Shown piece after piece: positions 1 to 9,869 of a stretch of 64,000 nt of DNA; positions within the stretch are counted from its first letter, which is position 1, and each line of letters opens with the position of its first letter. Where the stretch lies: assembly GCF_002419965.1 (NCBI RefSeq), contig NZ_DIHC01000038.1, positions 185,518-249,517 of the forward strand, written 5' to 3'. The notes below the pieces were generated by a model. That model did no database searches. It worked only from the letters and a program-made list of their open reading frames with translations, and was not told the origin of the DNA. The position numbers and the translations under genes are program-made. The stretch comes from Pseudomonas sp. UBA5706. Its GTDB lineage: Bacteria > Pseudomonadota > Gammaproteobacteria > Pseudomonadales > Pseudomonadaceae.

Positions 1-70
1 TTATCGTCGCTGTGTCGAGGGCAACAATGCTCAGCCGTGAAATGCTCCGACACTGAGAAAGGAAACCAGC

Positions 71-1066
71 ATGCAAACGCGTCAACTTGGCAAAAACGGG
101 CCTCAGCTCTCGGCCATCGGCCTGGGCTGCATGGGCATGACCGACTTCTACACCACCGGCGGTGATGAAAAGGAAGCGATCGCGACCCTGCACCGCGCAC
201 TGGAACTGGGCGTCACGTTGTTCGACACCGCGGACATGTATGGTCCTCATACCAACGAAGAACTGCTGGGCAAAGCGCTGATCGGCAAGCGCGATCAGGC
301 CTTTATCGCCAGCAAGTTCGGTATCGTGCGTACGCCGGGCGATGCAGCCGCCCGGGGTGTCGATGGCAGCCCGGAATACATCAAGGCCGCCATTGACGGC
401 ACGTTGCAGCGGCTAAAGATCGATACCCTGGACCTGTATTACCAGCACCGTATTGACCCCAATATCAGCATTGAAGAGTCGGTCGGCACCATGGCTGAGC
501 TGGTGCAGGCGGGCAAGGTCCGCTATCTGGGCCTGAGCGAAGCATCGGCGGGCACACTGGCGCGCGCGCACAAGGTCCATCCCATCGCTGCCCTGCAGAC
601 CGAGTATTCGCTATGGAGCCGTGAGCCGGAAGAAAATGGCGTATTGGAGACGTGTCGCAAGCTGGGCATTGCCTTCGTCCCCTATAGCCCGCTTGGACGC
701 GGTTTTCTCACCGGCACCCTGAAAAGCCCCGACGATTTTGCCGCCGACGATTACCGCCGCAGCAGTCCGCGCTTTCAGGGTGAAAACTTTGCGAAAAACC
801 TGTTGCTGGTCGAAAAAGTACAGCAACTGGCAACAGACAAAGGTTTGACTGCCGGTCAGCTAGCCCTGGCCTGGGTCCTCGCCCAGGGCAACGACGTGAT
901 TCCGATTCCAGGCACCAAGCAGCGCAAATACCTGGAGGAAAACGTGGCGGCGCTGGACGTGCAACTCAGTACCCGCGAGCTTGAGGCGTTGAAGGACCTG
1001 TTCCCGGCAAGTGCGGTCGCCGGTGGGCGGTATACCGATACGGCGATGAAGCTGGTCAACGGGTAG
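71..1066 (+). CDS. Aldo/keto reductase
   Basis: NADPH-dependent aldo/keto reductase of 331 residues, a normal length for the family; it would reduce a carbonyl substrate in the cytoplasm, but the substrate cannot be read from the sequence. The N-terminal strand (GLGCMGM) and the catalytic tetrad are visible: Asp52 and Tyr57 in FDTADMYG, Lys82 in SKFG and His126 in YYQHR. The C-terminal nucleotide-binding stretch (IPIPGTKQRKYLEEN) is also typical. The ATG follows a good ribosome-binding site (GAGAAAGGAAA). It is convergent with tamB and stands alone as a transcription unit. The closest general match is the YakC/AKR13-like oxidoreductase group. The enzyme class is certain; the physiological role is unknown. 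Confidence 0.93.
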   Translation: MQTRQLGKNGPQLSAIGLGCMGMTDFYTTGGDEKEAIATLHRALELGVTLFDTADMYGPHTNEELLGKALIGKRDQAFIASKFGIVRTPGDAAARGVDGSPEYIKAAIDGTLQRLKIDTLDLYYQHRIDPNISIEESVGTMAELVQAGKVRYLGLSEASAGTLARAHKVHPIAALQTEYSLWSREPEENGVLETCRKLGIAFVPYSPLGRGFLTGTLKSPDDFAADDYRRSSPRFQGENFAKNLLLVEKVQQLATDKGLTAGQLALAWVLAQGNDVIPIPGTKQRKYLEENVAALDVQLSTRELEALKDLFPASAVAGGRYTDTAMKLVNG

Positions 1067-1084
1067 CCATTTTCGCGAATGGGT

Positions 1085-1109
1085 CGTTCCCCCGCTCTGC
1101 GTGGGAACG
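1085..1109. repeat. Palindromic intergenic repeat
   Basis: A palindrome, CGTTCCC-N10-TGGGAACG, whose centre reads CCGCTCTGCG, lies between two convergent genes. The same CGCTCTGCG / CGCAGAGCG core occurs repeatedly in the tandem repeats at 63761-64000, so these are members of one dispersed family. It may also act as a bidirectional terminator stem, but there is no T-run. Confidence 0.7.
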
Positions 1110-1198
1110 CCGCGCTTGGCACACTACGCCTTCTCTTGGGCTGACGCGGGGCATCAAGGGATGCGTGACCACGCTGATGCCTGGGCACGATCTCAGCG

Positions 1199-4100
1199 TT
1201 AAAAATCTCGCTTATAGAAGATATCCAGCGAACTGGCGACGCCGCCCGCCGCCTCCAGATACACCTTCTTGCTTAGCAGATAGCGCAGCGTAATGGTATT
1301 CGCCGGTTCGAACACGCCTACCCCATACCGCACGCTGAGTTTGTCGGTGATCTTGCCGCTGGCGACCACGGCGGTCTTGTCGCCGCTGCCCGAGGTATCC
1401 AGGTCGAAGTCCTTGATCCCCAGCCCCGACGCCAGCTTGCCGGCGGTCGACGAGCCGCCCGCCAGGCCCAGCGCCAGCGCAGCCTGGGCGACCATGTTGT
1501 TGTCCTCACCGTTGGTGCTCAGGGGACGCCCCAGCACCAGGTAGGACAGGGCCTGTTCCTGGCTCATGGCCGGTTCCGAGAACACCGTGGTGGTCGGCTG
1601 CTCGGCGCTGCCGGTCAGGCGTATTCCGGCGACTACATCATCGGTCTGACGGATCGCCTCGATGTCCAGATAGGGCTGATCCACCGGCCCGGCAAACAGC
1701 AGCCGCGCCTTGCGAATGGTCAGACGCTGGCCATAGGCCCGATACCGGCCGTCATTGAGGTTCAATTCGCCGCGGGTATCGAGGTTGTCACCAATGTGCA
1801 CATGTCCAGCCAGGTTGGCGGTCAGCCCGAATCCGCTGAAGCTGAGCTTGTCCTGGCCGACCTCAACGTTGACGTCCATGGCAATCGCCATGGGTGGCTT
1901 GCCCTGCTCGGTCTGCGCGCCGACGATGACGGTATCGTCAGATACCTTGACCGTGGAGGGCGGCAGTTGGCGAACGGTGATCTCGCCTTTTGGGATCAGC
2001 ACCTTGCCAGAAACCGCCAGTCGATCACCTTGCAGGGTGATTTTCAGATCGGGCGTCGCTTCAAGCCTGGCGTACGGTTCAACCGTGATCGGCAAGCGCG
2101 AGCCCTGCAAGCTGACGTCGACATCCAGCGCCTCGGCCCAGCCGATATGCCCGCCGATACTGCCCTGTCCGGTCGGCCCGCTACTCCAGTTGCCTTTCAT
2201 CTGCACGTTCTCACCGGCGATCATGGCCTGCACATTGAGTTTTTCCAGGCTGACGGGCAGCTCCGGACCGGACACTTGGCCATCGCTCAAGGTCACGTTG
2301 CCATTAACTTGCGGCGCCAGCAGCCCACCTGAAATACGCCCGTTGCCGTTGAGTTTGCCGTTGAGCTTCTCAATCATCGGCACGAACGGCCGTGCCACCG
2401 AGACGTCCAGGCCCGTCAGGGTGAAGTCACCATTGACCGGCTTGTTCTTGCCCAGTGGATCGATGCTTAACCGCGCCAGCAGGTCGCCCAGCTTCCCGCC
2501 CCGGAAGTCCAGGCTGGTATCGACCTTCTTCGGCGTCAGGCTGCTGGTGATCTTAAGCGTCTGATAAGGAAAATTCAGCCATTGGCTCTTGTCCTTGACC
2601 CGTACGGTGCCGTTACTGGCATCAATGACGATCAGACCATTGGGCCCGGTAGCCGGGACGTCCAGTTGCACGTCGGCATTGAGCGAGCCCTTCCAGGCAA
2701 AGTCATTGGGCAGCCATGGGTCGAGACTTTCCAGCGGGAACTGCTTGAGGTGGTAACGCAAGCGCGGATCGGGCATCAAACGCTGATCCTCACCACACAG
2801 ACTGGCAGGCCCGGACATCCAGCAGTGAGCGCCGAAATTGACCTTTCCGTCCGCCAGCCGCTCTAGCCTTGCAGGTTGCTGCAGTTTCCAGTCCTGTCCG
2901 CCAGTCTGGATATCGCCGCTGGCAAGTCGCCCGCGCCAAGTGCCTTTTTCGAGATTGCCATCCAGCGCCAGCGCGAGCTTTAGCAACGGGCCCTGCAGAT
3001 CGAGCTTGACCTGCTGGCGCTTGATGTCGCCCTGGCCGTTGACAGCCAGTGTGCCCAACGCAGTATCGCCCGCTTGAATGCCGGTGGTCTTCAAGTCGAT
3101 ATCGGCGCGCTGCGCACCGTCCAGTCTGGCCGTCAAATTCAGGCTCTGCAGCTTGTTGGTGTCATAAGCCAGTTGCGTGCCCCGCAACGCCAGTTGTCCC
3201 TGCGGGGCTTGCAGCGTGCCGGCCAGATCGAGACGCCCGTTGGCCTGGCCCTGCAAGCGCGGCCAAAGCTGGCCAAGGCGCGGCAGGTTCAAATCCAGCT
3301 GCCCTGCCAGTTTTTGCTGCAGGCTGGCGCTACCCTGAATGCGGTTATCACCCAAGCGGATGTCCAGGGCGCTTAGGTTCCATCTGTCCCCTGCTCCATC
3401 GGCCTTGACCTGCGCCACGGCAGGCTGCCCGCGCAAGCGCCCTTTAAGATCCAGATCGGCATTCAGGGTCAGTTGCTGGTCCTTGAACGCGCCTTGACTG
3501 CGCAGCGGGCCGGCCAGGGAGCCCGGTAACTCGGCGACCCAGAACGATGGGTCGATGGCGGTCAGGTCCAGCGCGGTATCCCAGGAAACGCCATCGGCAA
3601 AGCCCGCGTTCAGGTGGCCGCTGGCCTTGCCCGGCCCGGCGAGCAACTCCAGTTGCGGCAGGAAAATGTGTTGCAGGTCGCCGCTGAACGGGCTTTTCAG
3701 GCTGAACGGTCCGGCGGGGCCTTTGAAGTTGCCGGCAAAGTTGCCCAAGTACTTGCCATCGGTGTACGACACGTCGCCGTTGAAGGTATGAATACTGACC
3801 TGAGGTTCGTCGATCAGTGGGTACAGTCGATGCCAGGGGAAATCGAGCCAATCGATTTTGGCATCGGCACGGAGCCCGTTCTGCCAATCCACCTTGCCAC
3901 TCACCTTTAACCGCTGTTGCGCGGCAGCACTCAGGTCAAGGGCATCGATGTCCGCGCCCTTGGCATCGACCCGACCTTGCAGCGTCAGCGCTACCGGGCC
4001 TTGCTCAGCAGGCAGCGTCGCGTTGCCAAGGAGTGCGTAACCGCGCGCCAGGTCGCCTTTGGCATTGAGGGTCAGCGCGTTGAGCTCAAGTGTATCCGGC

Positions 4101-4888
4101 AGATCGGCGCTGGGCTTGAAGGCGTCGCTGGTGATCGAAACTTCGGCCGGGAGGTTATCCGCCAATGGTTGCAACTGCCCCACCACTCTGGCGTCGATAT
4201 AGCCACGGGTGCGCGCCTCCAGACTGAGCGTCTTCAGCAGGTCTCCTTCTATATGCAGCGTCAATGCCAGCGGCTGGCCGCTCACGTCGGGCAGTTTGAT
4301 CTTGCCCTGGGCCGTCAGCGGCCAATCCGCGGTGGGTTTCAGCAAGCCGGTCAGGTCCAGGACGATGTCGTCGCGCTGGGCATGCACCGAGTCGATTTTC
4401 AACCCATCGGCTGTCCAATGCGCAGCCAACTGCACATCTCGCACTTGCTCGGTGCCGTCCAGGTGCAGACTGCCGACCTGCACCCGTCCCAGCTCCAGCG
4501 CCAATGGCAGCTTGAGGTCGGGCAAGGTGATCGGGCCGCTTTCCGACGAGCCGGAGGGCGCAAAATGCAGACGGACGTCACCGGTCTGCAGGTTGTCGAT
4601 GCACAAGGTCATGCGCGTCAGGCACGACATCGACCAGGCAAATACCGGCGCATCCACTTCTACCTTGCTTTCGCCCTCTCGCCACAGCAACGAATCAGCC
4701 TGCCACTGCCCGCCGAGACGGCCGCTGAAGTTCTGCACCTGCAGACCGGGCACCCGCGCCAACGCCCAACGGCTGCCGGGCTGCGTGCCCAGCATCCAAC
4801 CCAGCGCCGCACCGACCAGCAGCACGATCAACAGCAAGCCCAGAGCGGCAGTCAGGGCAATACGTTTCAACAGCGCCGTACGCGTCAC
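1199..4888 (-). CDS. tamB: Translocation and assembly module protein TamB
   Basis: Inner-membrane-anchored periplasmic protein of 1229 residues that partners the outer-membrane protein TamA in envelope assembly; TamB-type AsmA-like proteins are also implicated in phospholipid transport between membranes. The N-terminus has one hydrophobic anchor (about residues 9-32, LKRIALTAALGLLLIVLLVG). A long, repetitive beta-strand-rich body follows, and it ends with the conserved C-terminal DUF490 domain (last residues SLDIFYKRDF). The start is a GTG that overlaps the tamA stop codon (GTGA), which implies translational coupling. Length and gene order are those expected for the tamAB operon of gammaproteobacteria. 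Confidence 0.95.
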   Translation of the reverse strand: MTRTALLKRIALTAALGLLLIVLLVGAALGWMLGTQPGSRWALARVPGLQVQNFSGRLGGQWQADSLLWREGESKVEVDAPVFAWSMSCLTRMTLCIDNLQTGDVRLHFAPSGSSESGPITLPDLKLPLALELGRVQVGSLHLDGTEQVRDVQLAAHWTADGLKIDSVHAQRDDIVLDLTGLLKPTADWPLTAQGKIKLPDVSGQPLALTLHIEGDLLKTLSLEARTRGYIDARVVGQLQPLADNLPAEVSITSDAFKPSADLPDTLELNALTLNAKGDLARGYALLGNATLPAEQGPVALTLQGRVDAKGADIDALDLSAAAQQRLKVSGKVDWQNGLRADAKIDWLDFPWHRLYPLIDEPQVSIHTFNGDVSYTDGKYLGNFAGNFKGPAGPFSLKSPFSGDLQHIFLPQLELLAGPGKASGHLNAGFADGVSWDTALDLTAIDPSFWVAELPGSLAGPLRSQGAFKDQQLTLNADLDLKGRLRGQPAVAQVKADGAGDRWNLSALDIRLGDNRIQGSASLQQKLAGQLDLNLPRLGQLWPRLQGQANGRLDLAGTLQAPQGQLALRGTQLAYDTNKLQSLNLTARLDGAQRADIDLKTTGIQAGDTALGTLAVNGQGDIKRQQVKLDLQGPLLKLALALDGNLEKGTWRGRLASGDIQTGGQDWKLQQPARLERLADGKVNFGAHCWMSGPASLCGEDQRLMPDPRLRYHLKQFPLESLDPWLPNDFAWKGSLNADVQLDVPATGPNGLIVIDASNGTVRVKDKSQWLNFPYQTLKITSSLTPKKVDTSLDFRGGKLGDLLARLSIDPLGKNKPVNGDFTLTGLDVSVARPFVPMIEKLNGKLNGNGRISGGLLAPQVNGNVTLSDGQVSGPELPVSLEKLNVQAMIAGENVQMKGNWSSGPTGQGSIGGHIGWAEALDVDVSLQGSRLPITVEPYARLEATPDLKITLQGDRLAVSGKVLIPKGEITVRQLPPSTVKVSDDTVIVGAQTEQGKPPMAIAMDVNVEVGQDKLSFSGFGLTANLAGHVHIGDNLDTRGELNLNDGRYRAYGQRLTIRKARLLFAGPVDQPYLDIEAIRQTDDVVAGIRLTGSAEQPTTTVFSEPAMSQEQALSYLVLGRPLSTNGEDNNMVAQAALALGLAGGSSTAGKLASGLGIKDFDLDTSGSGDKTAVVASGKITDKLSVRYGVGVFEPANTITLRYLLSKKVYLEAAGGVASSLDIFYKRDF

Positions 4889-6615
4889 AGTTCAGGTCCC
4901 ATCGAGAAGTGCAAGCGAATACCGCCGTCATCATCGAGCGCGTGAGCCAGGTCCAGGCGCAACGGCCCGACTGGCGACACCCAGCGAATTCCGATGCCGA
5001 CACCGGTTTTCAGACTGGGCAAGTCGAGCGAATTGAACGAGTTACCCTGATCAACGAAGGCTGCCACGCGCCACTTTTGCGCTATCGAATACTGGTATTC
5101 GGCGCTGCCGGCAATCATGTACCGCCCACCGATCCTGTCGCCGTCGGAGTTCTCGGGCGACAGTGACTGATAATCGTAGCCGCGCACGCTCTGGTCGCCA
5201 CCGGCGAAGAAGCGCAACGACGGTGGGATGGATTTATAGCCGTTAGTCGCGGTGCCGCCCACCTGGATGCGGCCCAGGAAACGATGATTCTGGGCGACGG
5301 TGGTCAAGCCTTTGAGCAAAGCGGTGCCGTGTACCACATTAGCATCCGACCCCAGGCCCTCTTTCGCCACTTCGGTTTCGAATTGCAGGCGGTAGCCTTT
5401 GTGCGGATCGATGCGGTTGTCGCTGCGCAGGTAGGAATAGCTGATGCCTGGCATCAGTAAGGTGCTGAGTCCTGAGTCATTACCCAGGCGATACTCCTCG
5501 CGCTGCCATTTCAACGAGATGACCCGCTCCCAGCCGCTGGGTAGCTTGCTGTGCCATTCCGGCCCCAGGGTCAGCAATTTGCTGAGACTGTCGGTGTCGG
5601 CAATTTCTTCGTATTGATAGCCACCGGCGAAACGCAACTTGTCGGTTAACGGCGGGTTGAGGGGAATGTCATAAAACAACCCCACGTTTTGCCGCGGTGC
5701 GGAGAGTTCCGATTCCACACCATAACTATGCCCCTCGGGATTGACCCAGTGGCGGGTCCAATTGGCTTTGACCCGCGGTCCGACGTCCGTCGAATAACCC
5801 ACGCCAAGACCCATGGTCCGGGGTTTGCGCGTTTGCAATTGCACATCTACCGGGATCACCTGAGCGTGCGCGGCAGTCGGTGAGGCGTCCACCCGCACGC
5901 CTTCGAAATAGCCACTGGATTGCATGGCCTGGTTGAGCTCGGCGATCAGCTCGGAGTCATAGGGTGTGTCGGCCTTGAACGGCACCATGCGCTGCAGCAG
6001 ATCTTCGTCAAATGGCGCATCGCCACTGAAAATGACCTTGCCCAAAGTGAAACGCGGGCCGCTGTCGTACACCAGTTCGATATCAGCCACGCCCGCACGT
6101 GGGTCAACGGAGAGTCGCTGGGTCACAAAGCGGCCATTGAAAAAACCATAGCGCGCCGCCTGATTCTGGATCAGCTTCTTGGCGTCGTCGTAATGACCGT
6201 GATTGAGTATGGCGCCAGGCTTGAGGGCGTTGCCTTGGGGCACCTTGAACGCCTTGAGCTGGCTGGCCGCGCCTTGGATTTGAATGGTGACGTTGCGCAA
6301 GTGCACCGGCTCGCCCGGCTGGACGGTCAGCACCAATTGCAGATCCTTGTCAGTGCGCGTGACCTTGCTGTCGATCTGCGCCTGATAGTAGCCCAGGGCC
6401 TGTGCAGCTTTTTGCGCCTGCTCGACAGCGCCTACGCTGAAGCGCTCGAGAGCCTGTTGGTCACGCTCGCCGAGACTGCCCACGTACCCTTCGATGTTGG
6501 CTTTGAGCTCGGAATTAGAAGGCTTGATCCGCACATCCAACTGGGCATCGGCGAAGGCTGCACAGCTGGAAAACATCAGGAGAAAACCACTGGTAAATCG
6601 ACCGGGAAACTTCAT
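4885..6615 (-). CDS. tamA: Outer-membrane assembly factor TamA (Omp85 family)
   Basis: Omp85-family outer-membrane barrel of 576 residues that works with TamB in envelope protein assembly. I place the start at the ATG at 6615. It gives a clear signal peptide (MKFPGRFTSGFLLMF..., likely cleavage near residues 22-24), whereas the longer open frame from 6732 adds a non-signal-like leader and runs towards the acetyltransferase. Three POTRA-type segments occupy roughly residues 25-265. The barrel follows, with the conserved loop-6 motif VRGY at about 477-480 (GGDQSVRGY) and a C-terminal LHFSMGPEL that ends the last strand. The stop overlaps the tamB GTG. Confidence 0.95.
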   Translation of the reverse strand: MKFPGRFTSGFLLMFSSCAAFADAQLDVRIKPSNSELKANIEGYVGSLGERDQQALERFSVGAVEQAQKAAQALGYYQAQIDSKVTRTDKDLQLVLTVQPGEPVHLRNVTIQIQGAASQLKAFKVPQGNALKPGAILNHGHYDDAKKLIQNQAARYGFFNGRFVTQRLSVDPRAGVADIELVYDSGPRFTLGKVIFSGDAPFDEDLLQRMVPFKADTPYDSELIAELNQAMQSSGYFEGVRVDASPTAAHAQVIPVDVQLQTRKPRTMGLGVGYSTDVGPRVKANWTRHWVNPEGHSYGVESELSAPRQNVGLFYDIPLNPPLTDKLRFAGGYQYEEIADTDSLSKLLTLGPEWHSKLPSGWERVISLKWQREEYRLGNDSGLSTLLMPGISYSYLRSDNRIDPHKGYRLQFETEVAKEGLGSDANVVHGTALLKGLTTVAQNHRFLGRIQVGGTATNGYKSIPPSLRFFAGGDQSVRGYDYQSLSPENSDGDRIGGRYMIAGSAEYQYSIAQKWRVAAFVDQGNSFNSLDLPSLKTGVGIGIRWVSPVGPLRLDLAHALDDDGGIRLHFSMGPEL

Positions 6616-6682
6616 AGGCGCGGATGCTAACACGAGCGGCGGGTGCTGCTGGAGCCCGCGAAGTTGAGAAAAGGCCCGTGGG

Positions 6683-7333
6683 TCAAGCCATGGAAGCCAG
6701 TGAAATCTGCGGGTTGGGATGAAAAAACACATGCTCCCGGATTGGGCCTACAGCAACTTCACCGATTTCCTCGTAACCCTGTCGCTTATAAAACTCTATG
6801 TAGCGGCCATTTCCCGTGTCCAGGACGATCCCTTGGGAGTTTTCATCCACCGCGCACCAGTCATGTAGCGCCAACAGCAACTGCTCACCGTAATGCTGGC
6901 CCTGAACATCAGGGTGCACACCGAACAGCGGCAGCACGTGCACAGCATCCGACGGCAGGCATGCCAACACTGACTGGTAGTACTCCAGATAACGCTGGGT
7001 GCAGCGCAGGCCGGTGCTCATCAGCATGCGCAGGCGCCAGGCCCAGCTTTCCGTGATGCCCAATCGGCGTTGTGGCGGTGCGATCAATGCGACGCCCACC
7101 AGACGGTCCTTGACGAACAGCCCAAGGGCAGGCATGTCCTGCAGGAAGTGCTGTTTGACCAGCGCACGAATGGTCGCCCGCACTCGCCGCTCATAACCCG
7201 GGCGCCCGGATTCGAACAAATAGCCAAAGCTTGGCTCGTGCAGATACGCCTGATAGAGCAGCGCGCGAGACTCTCGGGAATAACCGCTGTCCAACTGGCG
7301 GATATCGGCCAATGCGTTTGCTGATTCGGGCAT
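6683..7333 (-). CDS. GNAT-family N-acetyltransferase
   Basis: Acetyltransferase of 216 residues with the GNAT fold. The acetyl-CoA-binding motif is about residues 139-159 (VHPDVQGQHYGEQLL), with the pyrophosphate-loop pattern Q-x-Q-H-Y-G, and the following motif B is NGRYIEFYKRQGYEEIG (175-191). The substrate cannot be predicted. It lies 67 bp upstream of tamA on the same strand, so it may be cotranscribed with tamAB. It is divergent from xthA across a 215-bp promoter region. Confidence 0.85.
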   Translation of the reverse strand: MPESANALADIRQLDSGYSRESRALLYQAYLHEPSFGYLFESGRPGYERRVRATIRALVKQHFLQDMPALGLFVKDRLVGVALIAPPQRRLGITESWAWRLRMLMSTGLRCTQRYLEYYQSVLACLPSDAVHVLPLFGVHPDVQGQHYGEQLLLALHDWCAVDENSQGIVLDTGNGRYIEFYKRQGYEEIGEVAVGPIREHVFFHPNPQISLASMA

Positions 7334-7548
7334 GTAATCGTGTTCCTTTCGATGACGACCCGCTGCGTTGCGCCGGGTTCATGGTGTCAGGCGTTCGAGT
7401 GGCAGCCATTGGTTACAGTTCCGGCGAATCTACAAGGCATTTCCACAGCGTAGCAGCCTTGGCCACTCACAGGATTGCGCTCAGGCGCTGGCCGTCGATT
7501 GGCAGGTCAGCTAGCATCGCCGTTTGATTTTTGCCAGGACTGCCGTCT

Positions 7549-8361
7549 ATGAAAATTGTGTCTTTCAACATCAACGGCCTGCGCGCCCGGCCGCATCAAC
7601 TGGCTGCGCTGATCGAAAAGCACCAGCCTGACGTCATCGGCCTGCAGGAAACCAAGGTCTGCGACGACCAGTTCCCCCAGGCTGAAATCGAAGCACTGGG
7701 TTATCACGTGCACTTCCACGGGCAAAAAGGCCATTACGGCGTCGCCCTGCTGTCGCGTCAGGCACCGCTGACCCTGCACAAGGGTTTCGACACAGACGAT
7801 GAACAGGCCCAACGCCGTTTTATCTGGGGCACGTTCGCCGATCGCAATGGCGTTCCGGTGACGATCATGAACGGCTATTTCCCCCAGGGCGAAAGCCGTG
7901 ATCACCCCACCAAGTTTCCAGCCAAGACGCGGTTCTACGCCGATCTTCAGCAATTGCTGGAAACCCGCTTCAGCAATGACCAGCCGCTGGTGGTCATGGG
8001 TGACGTGAACATCTCACCGCAAGACAGCGACATTGGCATTGGCCCGGACAACGCCAAGCGCTGGCTGAAGACAGGCAAATGCAGCTTCCTGCCCGAAGAG
8101 CGCGAATGGATGGAAAAGCTGAAGAACTGGGGCCTGGTCGACAGCTTTCGCCACCTGTACCCGGAGGTTATTGACCAGTTCAGTTGGTTCGATTACCGCA
8201 GTCGTGGTTTCGAAGACGAACCCAAGCGTGGCTTGCGTATCGACCTGATCCTGGCTTCCCACGGTTTGCAGCCGAGGATCAAGGCCGCGGGCGTGGATTA
8301 CGACTTGCGCGCGATGGAAAAACCTTCGGATCATGCGCCGATCTGGCTTGAGTTGAGCTGA
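7549..8361 (+). CDS. xthA: Exodeoxyribonuclease III
   Basis: Exonuclease III / AP endonuclease of 270 residues, acting in base-excision repair: it cuts at abasic sites and trims 3' ends. The family signature residues are present: Asn7 in SFNINGLR, Glu34 in LQETK, Asp152 and Asn154 in MGDVNISP, and the C-terminal pair Asp261-His262 in SDHAPIW. The ATG at 7549 gives the standard family start MKIVSFNINGLRA; the upstream in-frame TTG at 7531 is less likely. It is convergent with the acyl-CoA dehydrogenase gene and separated from it by a REP pair. Confidence 0.96.
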   Translation: MKIVSFNINGLRARPHQLAALIEKHQPDVIGLQETKVCDDQFPQAEIEALGYHVHFHGQKGHYGVALLSRQAPLTLHKGFDTDDEQAQRRFIWGTFADRNGVPVTIMNGYFPQGESRDHPTKFPAKTRFYADLQQLLETRFSNDQPLVVMGDVNISPQDSDIGIGPDNAKRWLKTGKCSFLPEEREWMEKLKNWGLVDSFRHLYPEVIDQFSWFDYRSRGFEDEPKRGLRIDLILASHGLQPRIKAAGVDYDLRAMEKPSDHAPIWLELS

Positions 8362-8385
8362 TCGCCGTAGACCTCGTCCCTTAAT

Positions 8386-8447
8386 AGCAGCCGGGCTTGC
8401 TTGCGGTGGTCTCATCAAGGATCTGACCGCTGGCAAACCGCGCTGCT
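8386..8447. repeat. Inverted REP pair (BIME-like) between convergent genes
   Basis: Two 21-nt arms, 8386-8406 (AGCAGCCGGGCTTGC...) and 8427-8447 (...CGCGCTGCT), are inverted copies that match at 16 of 21 positions. They are separated by 20 nt. The GCTTGC / GCAAAC core resembles Pseudomonas REP palindromes. It lies between xthA and the acyl-CoA dehydrogenase and could serve as a transcription-stop structure for both. Confidence 0.65.
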
Positions 8448-8469
8448 ACCGGCCCAGGCATTGGACGAA

Positions 8470-9702
8470 TCAGCGATGCTCGCCGCGCAGAATCTCTTTA
8501 GACACATACTTGCCGAGCTCGTATTTGCCGATCGCTGCCCGATGCACTTCGTCCGGGCCGTCCGCCAGCCGCAACGTGCGCTGCATGGCGTACATATAAG
8601 CCAACGGAAAATCTTGCGACACCCCTGCTCCGCCGTGAATCTGGATGGCGCGATCGATCACCCGCAGCGCGACATTCGGCGCCACCACCTTGATCTGCGC
8701 GATCTCGCTTTTGGCTCCTTTGTTGCCGACCGTGTCCATCATGTAGGCCGCTTTAAGCGTCAACAGACGCGCCATGTCGATTTCCATACGCGAATCGGCG
8801 ATCTTGTCGATATTGCCGCCCAGGCGCGCCAGGGGACGACCAAACGCGGTGCGTTGTACGGAGCGCTTGCACATAAGCTCCAGCGCCCGCTCAGCCATGC
8901 CGATCGAACGCATGCAATGGTGAATGCGCCCAGGTCCGAGGCGGCCTTGAGCGATCTCGAAGCCTAGCCCTTCGCCCAGCAACACGTTTTCGTACGGCAC
9001 GCGGACGTTTTCGAACAGCACCTCGGCATGCCCATGGGGCGCATCGTCGTAACCGAACACTGGCAACGGGCGCACGATCTTGACCCCCGGCGTATCGGTA
9101 GGCACCAGAATCATCGAATGCTGCTGATGGCGTGGCCCGTCGGGGTTGCTCAGGCCCATGAAGATCATGATCTTGCAGCGCGGGTCGCAGGCGCCGGAAG
9201 TCCACCATTTGCGTCCATTGATCACCCATTGATCCCCATCGCGCAAGGCTCGGGCGGCCATGTTGGTCGCGTCAGAGGACGCCACATCCGGTTCGGTCAT
9301 GGCAAACGCTGAACGAATCTCGCCGCGCAGTAACGGCTCCAGCCACTGCTGCTTTTGCGCGTCGCTGGCGTAGCGCACCAGCACTTCCATGTTGCCCGTG
9401 TCCGGCGCCGAGCAGTTAAAGGGTTCAGGCCCCAGCAGCGAACGGCCCATGATTTCGGCCAGCGGCGCGTATTCAAGATTGGTCAGCCCCGCCCCCAGCT
9501 CCGACTCCGGCAGGAACAGGTTCCACAAACCCTCTGCTTTAGCCTGGGCCTTGAGCTGCTCCATGATCGCAGTTGGCTGCCAGCGATCACCTTCTGCAAC
9601 CTGACGTTCGAACAGCGGTTCCGCCGGGTACACGTAGGCGTCCATGAACGCCGTAACACGATCGCGCAGTGCCTGAACCTTGGGGGAGTAAGCGAAATCC
9701 AT
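8470..9702 (-). CDS. Acyl-CoA dehydrogenase (ACAD10/11-like)
   Basis: FAD-dependent acyl-CoA dehydrogenase of 410 residues that would introduce the alpha-beta double bond into an acyl-CoA. FAD/substrate motifs are visible: AMTEPDVASSDATN, WVINGRKWWTSGA, the arginine-rich RTAFGRPLARLGG, IQIHGGAGVSQDFPLAYMYA and the C-terminal DGPDEVHR. The WWTSG and DGPDEVH patterns fit the long ACAD10/11-like group rather than short-chain enzymes, so the chain-length preference is uncertain. The ATG has an AAGG ribosome-binding site. It is divergent from a LysR-type regulator that probably controls it. Confidence 0.9.
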   Translation of the reverse strand: MDFAYSPKVQALRDRVTAFMDAYVYPAEPLFERQVAEGDRWQPTAIMEQLKAQAKAEGLWNLFLPESELGAGLTNLEYAPLAEIMGRSLLGPEPFNCSAPDTGNMEVLVRYASDAQKQQWLEPLLRGEIRSAFAMTEPDVASSDATNMAARALRDGDQWVINGRKWWTSGACDPRCKIMIFMGLSNPDGPRHQQHSMILVPTDTPGVKIVRPLPVFGYDDAPHGHAEVLFENVRVPYENVLLGEGLGFEIAQGRLGPGRIHHCMRSIGMAERALELMCKRSVQRTAFGRPLARLGGNIDKIADSRMEIDMARLLTLKAAYMMDTVGNKGAKSEIAQIKVVAPNVALRVIDRAIQIHGGAGVSQDFPLAYMYAMQRTLRLADGPDEVHRAAIGKYELGKYVSKEILRGEHR

Positions 9703-9805
9703 GGGGCAGCTACCTTTTGGTGAGGTGTTTCAAGACGTGTGTGGAATGCTAGATGAGCGGCCTTTATTTATCTAACCTATTCTCGCCGTGTATAAACATT
9801 CATAA

Positions 9806-9820
9806 CCGATATATGATCGG
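9806..9820. promoter_or_regulatory. Possible LysR-type operator
   Basis: A short inverted repeat, CCGAT-ATATG-ATCGG, lies in the 167-bp region between the divergent acyl-CoA dehydrogenase and LysR genes. Position and dyad symmetry fit a LysR-family binding site that controls both genes. This is inference from placement only. Confidence 0.35.
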
Positions 9821-9869
9821 CGCGTTCCAGCCCCACACACATAAGAAAAACAGCCCGAGGCGCCCGGCA